Below the pieces are notes generated by a model. That model searched no databases. It had not been told where the DNA came from and saw only the letters and a list, made by a program, of their open reading frames with translations. A stretch of 64,000 bases of DNA from JAAYYM01 sp964483155 (GTDB lineage: Bacteria > Bacillota > Clostridia > Lachnospirales > Lachnospiraceae), in the NCBI GenBank assembly GCA_964483155.1, contig CAZAAC010000006.1:1-64000 (forward strand). The letters are read 5' to 3'. The position numbers and the translations under genes were made by a program. Positions 35,189-45,217 of the stretch are shown here, one piece after another (position 1 is the first letter of the stretch; each line of letters opens with the position of its first letter).

Positions 35189-36187
35189 TTATCCAATATC
35201 ATCCTTATAGCCTGCCAGAAATTCAACAAACTTACCGGTTCCAATTGCAACAGCCGTCATAGGATCTTCTGCTGTCATCGTATTGATGCCGGTCTTATAT
35301 GCAATTAAATCTTCCAAACCTCTTAGGAGACTTCCACCACCTGTTAATACAATGCCTCTGTCTGCAATATCTGCTGCAAGTTCTGGCGGCGTTTTTTCCA
35401 ACACACCGTGAATTGCCTCTACGATTTGAGAAGTTGTTTCTCTTAAGGCTTCCTCAGTCTCTTCGGAGGATACTTTAACGGTTCTCGGAAGACCCGTTAC
35501 CAAGTTACGTCCTCTTACATCAAGATAATCTACTTCTGGTCTTTTAAATGCTGTACCAATTTTAATCTTCAAATCTTCCGCTGTTCTTTCTCCAATCAAA
35601 AGATTATGCTTCTTACGCATGTAACGCACAATCGCTTCATCAAAATCGTCGCCTGCTATCTTAATCGATGTGCTGACAACAGTTCCACCTAGAGAAATGA
35701 CTGCAATATCTGTTGTACCGCCTCCAATATCAACAATCATATTTCCACATGGTTTGCTGATATCGATTCCTGCTCCAATTGCCGCTGCTATGGGTTCCTC
35801 AATAATTGTCACTTCTCTGGCACCCGCCTGATAAGTTGCATCCTCAACAGCTTTCTTCTCAACCTCTGTTACACCACTTGGTACACAAACGCTGACTCTG
35901 GGCTTCCGGAATGTCTTTTTCCCAATTGCCTTCTGGATAAAATACTTAAGCATCTTTTCCGTAACAGTATAATCAGAAATAACACCCTGACGGAGCGGTC
36001 TTACCGCTATAATATTACCGGGTGTTCTGCCTAGCATAAGTCTTGCATCTTCGCCTATAGCCTTAATCTTATTTGTGTCTCTATCAAAAGCGACCACTGA
36101 TGGCTCTTTTAATACAACACCCTTACCTCTAATGTAGACCAAAATACTGGCTGTTCCCAAATCTATTCCTATATCTGTATAAACCAT
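35189..36187 (-). CDS. mbl: Rod shape-determining MreB-family protein (Mbl-like)
   Basis: A 332-residue actin-fold ATPase. DIGIDLGTASILVYIRGKG is the phosphate 1 loop, MIVDIGGGTTDIAVISLGG the phosphate 2 loop and GIVLTGGGSLLRGLEDL the adenosine motif. EDARLMLGRTPGNI and RPLRQGVISDY are typical MreB/Mbl blocks. It forms membrane-associated filaments that guide wall synthesis. Mbl is preferred over MreB because it precedes flagellar rod genes rather than mreCD, as in Bacillus. A promoter lies about 80 bases upstream. Confidence 0.93.
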   Translation of the reverse strand: MVYTDIGIDLGTASILVYIRGKGVVLKEPSVVAFDRDTNKIKAIGEDARLMLGRTPGNIIAVRPLRQGVISDYTVTEKMLKYFIQKAIGKKTFRKPRVSVCVPSGVTEVEKKAVEDATYQAGAREVTIIEEPIAAAIGAGIDISKPCGNMIVDIGGGTTDIAVISLGGTVVSTSIKIAGDDFDEAIVRYMRKKHNLLIGERTAEDLKIKIGTAFKRPEVDYLDVRGRNLVTGLPRTVKVSSEETEEALRETTSQIVEAIHGVLEKTPPELAADIADRGIVLTGGGSLLRGLEDLIAYKTGINTMTAEDPMTAVAIGTGKFVEFLAGYKDDIG

Positions 36188-36264
36188 TCTATGAAATCCC
36201 CTTTCGATTGCCTACGGTTATATATCTATTCAATGTATTCCTGTAAATAAAACATACATATTTT

Positions 36265-36292
36265 ATTATAACCTATAATAGTAGATTATCAA
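36265..36292 (-). promoter_or_regulatory. Sigma-A-type promoter for mbl and the flagellar rod genes
   Basis: Minus-strand TTGATA (36287-36292), 16 bases, TATAAT (36265-36270), followed 78 bases later by the mbl ATG. Confidence 0.6.
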
Positions 36293-36369
36293 TGAATTTA
36301 TATATATTTTAGTAAAAATTCATTGTTTGACCGATTGAGAATTCCTATACTCCACTTATTATATCGGTC
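36290..36369. repeat. Two nested-looking inverted repeats upstream of the mbl promoter
   Basis: CAATGAATTT (36290-36299) pairs with AAATTCATTG (36316-36325), a perfect ten-base inverted repeat touching the -35 box. GACCGAT (36329-36335) pairs with ATCGGTC (36363-36369). Neither is followed by a T-run, so they are more likely operators or an RNA element than terminators. Confidence 0.45.
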
Positions 36370-36422
36370 ATAATGCTAAATTTAATTATACCAGCAAAGA
36401 ATTTATAACTTTATTCTTTTCC

Positions 36423-37142
36423 TTATTCTTTTGCAAGCATTTTTTTAATGAATGCACCTGTATAAGATTTTTTCACTTTTGCTACTTTTTCCGGAGTTCC
36501 TTCCGCAATGATTCTACCACCTTCATCGCCGCCCTCTGGTCCTATATCAATGACATAATCAGCCGTCTTGATCACGTCTAGATTATGCTCAATAACCACT
36601 ACCGTATTGCCGCCCTCTGACAACTGGTCTAAAATTTCAATCAGTTTATGGACATCTGCAAAGTGAAGCCCTGTTGTTGGCTCATCCAGAATGTATATTG
36701 TTTTGCCTGTACTTCTCTTACTGAGCTCTGCCGCAAGTTTTATGCGCTGTGCCTCTCCGCCTGAAAGTGTTGTTGACGGCTGCCCAAGTTTAATATATCC
36801 TAATCCAACATTATTTAATGTTTCTATTTTTCTACTGATCGATGGCAGATTCTCGAAAAATGACACTGCATCCTCCACCGTCATGTCTAGAATATCATAA
36901 ATACTCTTGCCCTTATATTTAATGTCCAATGTCTCTCTGTTATATCGTTTTCCACCGCACACCTCACAGGGAACATACACATCTGGTAGGAAATGCATTT
37001 CTATTTTTAGAATGCCATCTCCGCTGCAGGCCTCACAACGTCCACCTTTTACATTGAAACTAAATCTTCCTTTTTTATAACCTCTCGCTTTTGCATCAGC
37101 TGTCGCTGCAAACAAGTCTCTAATCTGATCAAATACGCCTGT
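36423..37142 (-). CDS. uvrA: Excinuclease ABC subunit UvrA, C-terminal part (interrupted by N gap)
   Basis: About 240 residues from [11 protein letters not shown] to the stop. [19 protein letters not shown] with the [10 protein letters not shown] partner forms the C-terminal zinc module; [19 protein letters not shown] is the ABC signature; [20 protein letters not shown] the Walker [21 protein letters not shown] the switch region. These make up the second ATPase half of UvrA, the damage-recognition protein of nucleotide excision repair. Continuity with the part at 37153-39276 is broken only by ten Ns. Confidence 0.95.
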   Translation of the reverse strand, partial: TGVFDQIRDLFAATADAKARGYKKGRFSFNVKGGRCEACSGDGILKIEMHFLPDVYVPCEVCGGKRYNRETLDIKYKGKSIYDILDMTVEDAVSFFENLPSISRKIETLNNVGLGYIKLGQPSTTLSGGEAQRIKLAAELSKRSTGKTIYILDEPTTGLHFADVHKLIEILDQLSEGGNTVVVIEHNLDVIKTADYVIDIGPEGGDEGGRIIAEGTPEKVAKVKKSYTGAFIKKMLAKE

Positions 37143-37152
37143 NNNNNNNNNN
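37143..37152. other. Assembly gap (10 N) inside uvrA
   Basis: Ten Ns interrupt uvrA between PRSN and TGVFD. UvrA proteins normally read PRSNPATYTGVFD here, so about 12 bases are missing, not ten. As written the gap shifts the frame; the gene itself is probably intact. Confidence 0.97.
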
Positions 37153-39276
37153 ATTGGAGCGCGGTGTTCTTCCGATTGGTGACTGGTCGATATCAATTAC
37201 CTTATCTAACAGCTCTATCCCCTCTATCCTGACATGTTTACCAGGTATCGTTTTTGCCCTGTTAAGTGATTTCGCCAGCTTTTTATACAATATCTCGTTT
37301 ATAAGTGAGCTCTTTCCAGAACCAGATACACCAGTAATACAAGTCATCACGCCCAGCGGAATTTTAACATCTACATTTTTCAGATTATTCTCTGCTGCCC
37401 CAATAATCGTCAGCCATCCCGTTGCTTTTTTTCTCTCTGCAGGTACGGGTATCGTAATTTTTCCGCTCAAATACTGACCTGTAATGGAGTCAGGATTATC
37501 CATAATATCCTGCGCGGTACCTTCTGCGATAATTCTTCCTCCGTGTTCTCCTGCCTTTGGACCGATATCGACAACATAGTCTGCCTCAAGTATCGTTTCC
37601 TCATCATGTTCTACAACAATTAGTGTATTACCTAGGTCTCTGAGGTTCTTCAGTGCGTTGAGTAACTTTCCATTGTCTCGTTGGTGCAGACCGATACTTG
37701 GTTCATCTAATATATATGCCACGCCCACCAATCCTGAGCCTATCTGCGTTGCCAGGCGAATTCTCTGTGCTTCGCCACCTGATAAGCTTCCTGTAGCACG
37801 TGCAAGCGTTAAATAATCTAATCCCACTTCTATCAAAAATGTAATTCTTGATTTGATTTCTTTCAAGATCTGATACCCAATCAGTTTCTGTTGTTCTGTC
37901 AATTCCAGATTTTTCATGAACTCCACTAATTTTTTGATTGGCATAGAGGTAATCTCAAAAATATTTTTATCCCCTACTGTCACAGCAAGTGAAGTCTTCT
38001 TCAAACGCATTCCGCCACATTCCTTACAAGGCGTGATTCTCATAAATGCCTCATACTCCTGCTTCATAAAATCAGAGGCTGTTTCTCTATACCGGCGTCC
38101 CACATTGCGCATAACGCCCTCAAAAGCCACATCATAAACACCTTCTCCACGCATTCCTTTATAATATACCTTGATTTCCTTTCCATCCGTTCCATGAATC
38201 AGCATATGTCTGACATGCTCCGGCAGTTCTTCATAAGGTGTATCAAGACTAAAATTATATTTCTCAGAAAGTGCTCGCAAAATCGCATATGTATAGCTAT
38301 TCGGATCTGTACAGGATTGCCAGCCCATTACGGTAATAGCACCTTGCGCTATGCTTAAAGAAGTATCTGGTATCATCAACTCTTCATCAAATTCCATTTT
38401 ATATCCAAGCCCAGAACAAACAGGACATGCCCCAAAAGGATTATTAAATGAAAAGCTTCTCGGCTCAATCTCATCGATGCTGACATTGCAGTCAGGACAT
38501 GAAAAACTCTGACTAAAATTCATGATCTTCTGATCTACCACATCCACCAAAAGCAGTCCCTCTGATAGTTCTAGGACATTTTCCACTGAATCTGTCAGTC
38601 GCTTGCCAATCGTCTCCTTTATGGCAAGTCTGTCAACGACAATTTCTATCGTGTGCTTTATATTTTTATCCAGTTTGATGTCTTCAGATAGTTCATACAA
38701 ATTCCCATCAATACGTACACGCACATACCCGCTTCTTTTTGCTCGTGTTAATACCTTCTCATGTTCGCCCTTTCGCCCACGTACCACGGGTGCCAGTAAT
38801 TGAATTTTGGTGCCTTCTGGCAACTGCATGATTTCATCTACCATCTGGTCTACCGTCTGTTTCATAATTACCTTTCCACAAACAGGACAATGTGGAATGC
38901 CGATTCTGGCATAAAGTAATCTGAAATAGTCATATATCTCCGTCACGGTTCCGACGGTTGAACGCGGATTGCGATTCGTAGACTTCTGATCAATAGAAAT
39001 AGCTGGAGGAAGCCCCTCGATGCTTTCTACTTCTGGCTTTTCCATTTGTCCAAGAAATTGTCTGGCATAAGATGATAAAGACTCCATATATCTTCTTTGC
39101 CCTTCCGCATAAATCGTATCGAATGCGAGAGAAGATTTTCCGGAGCCACTCAGTCCTGTAAATACAACAAATTCATTTCTTGGTATGTTCAGCGACACAT
39201 CTTTCAAATTATGTTCTTTCGCTCCACGAATCCGTATATATTGCCTCTCATCCCGATTATTATTATTACTTTTCAT
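37153..39276 (-). CDS. uvrA: Excinuclease ABC subunit UvrA, N-terminal part (interrupted by N gap)
   Basis: About 708 residues from the ATG at 39276 to the gap. [14 protein letters not shown], Walker [21 protein letters not shown], zinc-finger cysteines CPVCGKVI and [19 protein letters not shown] signature [35 protein letters not shown], and the second Walker [21 protein letters not shown] are all present. It ends [14 protein letters not shown] at the gap. GAGGT precedes the ATG, which overlaps the stop of the upstream AlgJ-like gene by 11 bases. With the 36423-37142 part it gives a full-length UvrA. Confidence 0.95.
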
Positions 39277-40771
39277 AGGTCACCTCAAATGTATCCAGAT
39301 TAAATAGCTCCTTTGTTTCATTATTTACTGCAAATAAAGAAATCTGTCCTTCTGCCATATACCTTCTTTGTACATTTACAGAAAAATACTGTTCTCCTGC
39401 TGCTTTACTTGCTCGTGCAAGCTCGCAGAAATCTGCTTCTAAAAATACATCTCCCGCACGTGCATAGACACTATAGGTTTCTTTCGGATAATCTGTATCC
39501 AGGACCCCATCGATCCGTACGATATTTGTTGTATCATCTCTTCTCATAACTAACTTTTTATCTTTGAGTCTTGCCCCGATGGTCGTCATAATCGTATAAT
39601 CCATCTTCTGCGCTTCTTCTAAATCATTATTATCAGAATAAGGGCTCTCATAGTAATAATTCGAAAAATCTGCCAGCAATGGCATTTCACTTGAAATACT
39701 TCTCTCCGCCGTTTCAAAAACCACGACATTTGGGAAAAACAAGTTTACATAATATTGCAGGTAATCATAATTCTGTCTATGTACAAAATACACCTCTTTA
39801 AATCTATTATTATAGTATTTTTCGTAGCTGCCAAAATAGCTGTCTACAAATACGAGTAGTATTTCACCATTTTCAACTTCTTCATTTATAAAATGATAAT
39901 AAAAGGTCATTGTCATGCCTTGTAAAAAATCTGACAGATATTCAGTGGCATCACTACTCTTGTCATTTTTCAAACTGTAGATTGGCACTTTTTCTTCTAT
40001 TGGAAACTTTGCTATATCAAGAGAATTTACCTCGACAAGTTCCAGATTATAATCCTCCTCTGTAAGAGGTGGAACATCAGGAAACCATTCCCGTATCCTT
40101 TTATCAATTAGTTTATGTCCGACCATAGCACCAAACTCGTTCCAATGCGTTGCATCGTATTTCTTATTATATACTACCTCTTCCTCTTTCGCTGCAAGCA
40201 GCTCGTTAACTGGAATGATATAGTCCACGTCCGTTTTTTTCAATCTCTGATCCAAATAGTCTGTAACGCTCATATTTTGCTTGTTGACAAAAATACTTGT
40301 CGGGAAATATTCACTGTAGATTGTCTTCTTGTCTGGGCATAAAAAGTATAAGAATTTGATATCTTTACTGTCAAGATATTCTTTCGTAAGCGTCAGATAA
40401 TCTACAAAATCATCCAACATTTTGGTGTCAGTATTCAGACGTTGATATGCTTTAATATAATCGACATCCTTATAAAAAATGTGATCCTCCTGGCCATACA
40501 TAAATAATGGATGCACCATAACATTAAATAATTTATCATTTAATGCGATATAGGTATTGATTGCTGGCTCCCTAAGACCAATCCGGTCATTGATATAATC
40601 CTCTATCAGATTACGATTTTCCAGTCTCCAGGTGACAACTGGCCATTCGGTCAAAGCTTTGTTATCGATTGCAGAAATCTGCGTTTTTTTTGTATTTGTG
40701 AAAAGTGCAGGAACTATGAGCAATAGCATAAAGATAGCACAATATACAATATTCAATATTTTACTCTTCAA
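39266..40771 (-). CDS. AlgX/AlgJ-like SGNH hydrolase-fold protein (polymer O-acetylation)
   Basis: A 501-residue protein. A signal anchor ([18 protein letters not shown]) is followed by an AlgX_N-like domain: [29 protein letters not shown], then [18 protein letters not shown] near residue 205 (D-x2-H pair) and [12 protein letters not shown] near 305 (nucleophile serine). The C-terminal region is probably a beta-rich glycan-binding domain. The start is a TTG with GGCAGG eight bases upstream. It follows an MBOAT gene and would complete transfer of acyl groups to an exported polysaccharide. Confidence 0.85.
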   Translation of the reverse strand: MKSKILNIVYCAIFMLLLIVPALFTNTKKTQISAIDNKALTEWPVVTWRLENRNLIEDYINDRIGLREPAINTYIALNDKLFNVMVHPLFMYGQEDHIFYKDVDYIKAYQRLNTDTKMLDDFVDYLTLTKEYLDSKDIKFLYFLCPDKKTIYSEYFPTSIFVNKQNMSVTDYLDQRLKKTDVDYIIPVNELLAAKEEEVVYNKKYDATHWNEFGAMVGHKLIDKRIREWFPDVPPLTEEDYNLELVEVNSLDIAKFPIEEKVPIYSLKNDKSSDATEYLSDFLQGMTMTFYYHFINEEVENGEILLVFVDSYFGSYEKYYNNRFKEVYFVHRQNYDYLQYYVNLFFPNVVVFETAERSISSEMPLLADFSNYYYESPYSDNNDLEEAQKMDYTIMTTIGARLKDKKLVMRRDDTTNIVRIDGVLDTDYPKETYSVYARAGDVFLEADFCELARASKAAGEQYFSVNVQRRYMAEGQISLFAVNNETKELFNLDTFEVTYEK

Positions 40772-40820
40772 ATCGTTTTCCTGCCTTTCTTAATATTAAA
40801 AACACTATATTTTCAAATAG

Positions 40821-42326
40821 TTAAAACTTAAAATAAATAAACGGATTATAAGTACTGTTCACAACAAATATCATGCTGATTACCAGTAATAATAACAAGA
40901 CAACTCTTCTGACGACAAAGAACAGGTTTATCGTCTCCTCCTGTTCTGCACTTCTTATCATGTCTCCCACTTTTCCAGTAATTAGTTCTTTCCATGGTAT
41001 CGCTGCTAAAACTGCAACAATTAACATAAATAACAATTTATTATCCAGGTAGAACCTCGCTGAAACAGCAACATACGCAGGTGTATGCATATGGAACATC
41101 ACGCCTATATAGTTAAGCGCATCCTGCAAAATAATCGTTTTAAACAGTACCCATCCCAACATAACCACCAGCATCGTATAGATCCTGCAAAGGACTGCGT
41201 GTATTTTTTCATTGTGTATCAAGCGGGGAATTTTCTTTGTGTGAAGTAACCGCTCAATTACCATAAATAATCCGTGCCATAAGCCCCAGATAAAAAATCC
41301 CCATGCTGCGCCATGCCAGATACCGGTTGCTAAAAAAACAAGCAAAAGATTCACATAGGTTCTCACTTTTCCCTTACGGTTTCCACCAAGTGGAATATAG
41401 AGATAATCCCTAAACCAGGAGGAAAGCGAAATATGCCAGCGTCTCCAAAATTCTGTGATGGATTTTGAAATATAAGGATAATTAAAGTTCTCACAAAATG
41501 AAAATCCAAAGATTCTCCCTAGTCCGATTGCCATATCTGAATACCCTGAAAAATCATAATATATCTGTAATGTATAGCAGATAATTCCCAGCCAAGCTGT
41601 GCCTGTTCCAAGCATGGAATAATCACTCGCGAATATAGTGTCCGCCACAACACCTATAGAATCAGCTAAAATAACTTTTTTTGCAAGTCCGATGATAAAT
41701 CGTTCCATGCCCTTTGAGAAAGAGCGAAAGCTTGTCGTTCTGTTTTTGAGAGATTCACGCATATTTCCATATCTCTCGATGGGACCAGCCATAAGCTGTG
41801 GAAACATCGTAATATAAAGAGCCAGATCAATTGGATTTTTCTGCACAAGACTCTGTTGCTTCCCGTTTTCATCTCGCTTGAAACTTTCTCTGTAAACATC
41901 TATTACGTAGGATATACCCTTGAAGGTATAAAAGGAAATACCGATGGGAAGAACAATTTCTGGCAAAATCATATCCCTGCCAGTAATATTACTTATTGTT
42001 TCTATTGCAAAAACATAATACTTAAAATAAAACAAAATCCCAAGATTAAATAATACTGTTCCAGCAATAAGCCATTTCCCGCGCCACTGCTGTCTGGTCA
42101 TTTGACCGTCTTTGTCTCTTAGCGTGAAATCGACCAGCAAGCCAAAGCAATAGTTTCCTAAGAAAGACACTAACATGATTATAATGTATCTCGGCTCACC
42201 CCATGCATAAAAAAATAGACTTCCTAAAAGAAGGAAGAGATTCCTTAATTTTTTAGGGAGAATATAGTAACCTATAATCATGACTGGTAAAAAAAAGCAT
42301 AAAAATATAATCGAACTAAATATCAT
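40821..42326 (-). CDS. MBOAT-family O-acyltransferase (AlgI-like)
   Basis: A 501-residue protein with about eleven membrane segments. LPIGISFYTFKGISYVIDVYRE, MFPQLMAGPIERY, NFNYPYISKSITEFWRRWHISLSSWFRDYLYIPLGGNRKGK and FLATGIWHGAAWGFFIWGLWHG include the invariant WRRWH block and the catalytic histidine of WHGAAW. Like the gene at 22692 it belongs to the AlgI/PatA branch, but the two differ enough to be separate systems. It starts two bases after the stop of the GT2 gene, whose last codons supply its ribosome site. Confidence 0.93.
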   Translation of the reverse strand: MIFSSIIFLCFFLPVMIIGYYILPKKLRNLFLLLGSLFFYAWGEPRYIIIMLVSFLGNYCFGLLVDFTLRDKDGQMTRQQWRGKWLIAGTVLFNLGILFYFKYYVFAIETISNITGRDMILPEIVLPIGISFYTFKGISYVIDVYRESFKRDENGKQQSLVQKNPIDLALYITMFPQLMAGPIERYGNMRESLKNRTTSFRSFSKGMERFIIGLAKKVILADSIGVVADTIFASDYSMLGTGTAWLGIICYTLQIYYDFSGYSDMAIGLGRIFGFSFCENFNYPYISKSITEFWRRWHISLSSWFRDYLYIPLGGNRKGKVRTYVNLLLVFLATGIWHGAAWGFFIWGLWHGLFMVIERLLHTKKIPRLIHNEKIHAVLCRIYTMLVVMLGWVLFKTIILQDALNYIGVMFHMHTPAYVAVSARFYLDNKLLFMLIVAVLAAIPWKELITGKVGDMIRSAEQEETINLFFVVRRVVLLLLLVISMIFVVNSTYNPFIYFKF

Positions 42327-42327
42327 T

Positions 42328-43083
42328 TTATCTCTCCGCCATTCTCATTCTTTCCAGAGACCATCTCTCCACATTGACATTGCGTTGCTTTTTCCCGCGC
42401 TTAATCAAGCTAACGATTTGTTTCATATATTCAACCGTAACCTTTGAGGATAATTTGGATTCACCTGTTGGTCTAGCCTGAAACTTATAGGGTATCTCCA
42501 CTACACTTTTATATGTCCCCAGTGCTAATACCTCCACTAGTATTTTCCACCCGATTGGCTCTAAATGGCACTCGCCTTCTATCACTGCGCGTTTAAACAT
42601 AAACAGTCCACTCGTCGGATCTGTTATTTCTCTAAGGCATGGTAATAAAATCTTTCCGATATATCTTGCAACACCTGAAACCAATTTTCTATAAGGTCCA
42701 AGTCCACCGTCTGAGCCTCCTGGAATAAATCTGCTTGGAACACAAAAATCTGCCCCGCTCTCCAGAACAAAATACATCGATCGCAGGATTTGTGGCGGAT
42801 GCTGTAAATCTGCATCCATTACTGCAATATAATCTCCTGATGCAAGTGAAAATCCTTTTAGAACTGCTGTTGCCAATCCAGCTTCACCAGTACGATGTTC
42901 CATCCTCACATTTGGATTTTCTTTCTGCACTGCCAGTATCGCCTCTGGTGTATCATCTGTGCTATCATCTACAAATATTACTTCATATGCAATGCCCCTG
43001 AGCGCATAATCTATCTGATTTACAAGATTTCCAACATTCTCCGCCTCATTAAAGGTCGGTACTACTATTGAGACTTTTCCCAC
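42328..43083 (-). CDS. Glycosyltransferase family 2, polyprenyl-phosphate mannosyl/glucosyl-transferase type
   Basis: A 251-residue enzyme starting at GTG with GGAGG seven bases upstream. VSIVVPTFNEAENVGNLVNQ, IFVDDSTDDTPE, GLATAVLKGF, VMDADLQHPP (D-x-D-L-Q-H-P) and DPTSGLFMFKR match the DPM1-like branch that loads a sugar onto polyprenyl phosphate. No membrane segments follow, so it resembles soluble DPM1 rather than the GtrB type. The lipid-linked sugar could feed an outer-face GT-C enzyme. It forms a three-gene set with the MBOAT and AlgJ-like genes. Confidence 0.87.
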   Translation of the reverse strand: MGKVSIVVPTFNEAENVGNLVNQIDYALRGIAYEVIFVDDSTDDTPEAILAVQKENPNVRMEHRTGEAGLATAVLKGFSLASGDYIAVMDADLQHPPQILRSMYFVLESGADFCVPSRFIPGGSDGGLGPYRKLVSGVARYIGKILLPCLREITDPTSGLFMFKRAVIEGECHLEPIGWKILVEVLALGTYKSVVEIPYKFQARPTGESKLSSKVTVEYMKQIVSLIKRGKKQRNVNVERWSLERMRMAER

Positions 43084-43098
43084 GCGTTATCCTCCACA

Positions 43099-44995
43099 TT
43101 ACTCCATGCTCTGTAACAGCTTTTTCAAAGAAATCATTTTATCACGTAACTCTGCCGCCGCCTCGAAATTTAATTCTGCCGCAACTTTTCTCATTTTTTT
43201 AGCCACTTCTTCTACTAGCTTTTCAAGTTCCTTCTTGTCCATAGATTCAGGATCTTTCTCAAATTTCATTTCTTCCTTTGCTACTTCTTTAGAAAGACTA
43301 ATTAAATCTCTTACTGCTTTCTTAATTGTCTGTGGCGTGATGCCATGCTCTTCATTATATTTCTGTTGTATTGCCCGTCTTCTGTTTGTCTCGCTGATGG
43401 CACGCTGCATGGAATCTGTCATATGCTCAGCATACATAATCACGTGCCCCTCTGCATTTCTAGCAGCACGCCCGATTGTCTGAATCAGCGATGTTTCCGA
43501 ACGTAGAAAGCCCTCTTTGTCTGCATCTAATATTGCTACAAGAGATATTTCTGGTATATCGAGTCCTTCTCGCAGTAGATTAATTCCCACAATCACATCA
43601 AAAACATCTAGACGCATATCTCTGATGATTTCGGCTCTTTCCATTGTATCTATATCTGAGTGCAGGTACTTGATTCTAATACCGACTTCACGCATATATT
43701 CCGTTAAATCTTCTGCCATTTTCTTTGTTAATGTCGTAACCATGACCTTATATTTATTCTTTACCTCATGGTTAATCTCGGCTATCAAATCATCAATTTG
43801 ACCTTCTTTAGGCCTTACTATGACCTCTGGGTCAAGCAATCCTGTCGGTCTGATAATCTGCTCTGTTCTTAATAGCTCATGCGTTTCTTCGTAGATAGAA
43901 GGCGTCGCTGAGACAAACATCATCTGGTTTATTTTACACTCAAACTCTTCAAAGTTCAAGGGGCGATTATCCATTGCAGAGGGTAAGCGAAAACCATAAT
44001 CAACCAAAACATTTTTTCTTGAGCGATCACCCGCATACATTCCTCTTACCTGTGGAATCGTCATATGTGATTCATCCACAATGATCAGATAGTCCTCTGG
44101 AAAATAATTCATTAGTGTATATGGTGTATCTCCTTCGCCCGTTCCATTCATGTGCCTGGAATAATTTTCAATACCAGAACAGAATCCAGTTTCGCGAAGC
44201 ATTTCAATATCGAAGTTTGTTCTTTCTGAAATTCTTTGTGCTTCTAATAGCTTCCCTTCCCTTTTAAAATAGTTCACTCTTTCATTTAGTTCTGCCTCAA
44301 TTACCTGCGCTGCAAGTTTTATTTTTTCCGCCGGTACTACATAATGAGAGGCTGGAAATATTGATAAGTGAAATAACTGTGCTTTGATTTCCGCCGTCAT
44401 CACATCTATTTCCGTCAGACGCTCTATCTCATCTCCGAAGAATTCCACACGCACTGCACGTTCACTTTCCCACGCCGGAAATACTTCCAGAACATCACCA
44501 TGCACGCGAAAAGTTCCTCTGTGAAAATCTAATTCACTTCTTACATATCGGATGCCAATCAATTCACGGATTACATCATCTCTGTCCTTCCGCATACCTG
44601 GCCGCAATGACACGATCATATTAATATAATCCGATGGACTTCCGATACCGTAGATACAGGATACGCTGGCAATAACAATAACATCTTTCCGCTCTGACAA
44701 GGACGCTGTTGCGGAAAGGCGCAGTCTGTCAATTTCTTCATTGATTGCAGAATCTTTTTCAATATAAACATCCGAAGAAGGTATATATGCCTCTGGCTGA
44801 TAATAATCATAGTAGCTCACAAAATACTCCACTGCATTATTGGGGAAAAACTCCTTAAATTCACTATATAATTGCCCTGCAAGTGTTTTATTGTGAGCTA
44901 TCACTAATGTTGGACGATTAATTTCTTTAATTACATTGGACATCGTAAATGTTTTACCAGTACCTGTTGCACCTAATAAAGTTTGGTGTCGTTGA
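43099..44995 (-). CDS. uvrB: Excinuclease ABC subunit UvrB, 5' end missing at N gap
   Basis: About 630 residues in frame from the gap to the stop. [20 protein letters not shown] holds Walker [21 protein letters not shown] is the beta-hairpin region; [13 protein letters not shown] the DEAD-like box; [27 protein letters not shown] and [11 protein letters not shown] the later helicase motifs; a C-terminal UVR motif ([24 protein letters not shown]) binds UvrC. It lacks roughly the first 35 residues. UvrB verifies damage delivered by UvrA. The supposed 5' end across the gap (45006-45216) repeats the Walker A region with different sequence, so the two pieces are not one gene copy. Confidence 0.93.
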
Positions 44996-45005
44996 NNNNN
45001 NNNNN
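44996..45005. other. Assembly gap (10 N) inside uvrB with divergent overlap on both sides
   Basis: Ten Ns join two contigs in uvrB. About 115 bases on each side encode the same protein segment (Walker A to HNKTLAG) with many nucleotide and several amino-acid differences, so the gap is a join across homologous but non-identical DNA. Confidence 0.95.
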
Positions 45006-45216
45006 GACCTGCAAGCGTTTTATTATGCGCTATGATCAAAGTTGTCTTATTAAGCTGTGCGATTACATTTGCCATTGTAAATGTCTTACCGGAACCAGTA
45101 ACTCCTAGCAATGTCTGAAACTGATTGCCTGCACGAAAACCCTCCACAAGCTCTTTTATAGCTTGTGGCTGGTCTCCTGTTGGTTGATATTCAGATACCA
45201 GTTCAAATCGTTCCAT
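45006..45216 (-). CDS. uvrB: UvrB N-terminal fragment from the right-hand contig
   Basis: Seventy residues from the ATG at 45216 (GGGAG six bases upstream): [20 protein letters not shown], then [20 protein letters not shown] with Walker A, ending [12 protein letters not shown] at the gap. The segment from Walker A onward is repeated at the start of the next contig with substitutions (GVTGSGK versus [16 protein letters not shown] versus SNVIKEINR). It begins two bases downstream of the ctpA stop, so it is the genuine uvrB start of the genome that carries ctpA. Confidence 0.9.
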
Positions 45217-45217
45217 C

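Noticed and set aside
36188..36422. Sigma-D promoter upstream of mbl (ACCGATAT near 36365)
   Set aside because: The nearest TAAA is only about 12 bases away and the -10 has a mismatch, so spacing and sequence fall short of the yjfB example.
43099..45216. A natural UvrB with duplicated Walker A domain, or two tandem uvrB genes
   Set aside because: The duplication coincides exactly with an N gap and the copies differ as orthologues from two organisms would; an assembly join is simpler.
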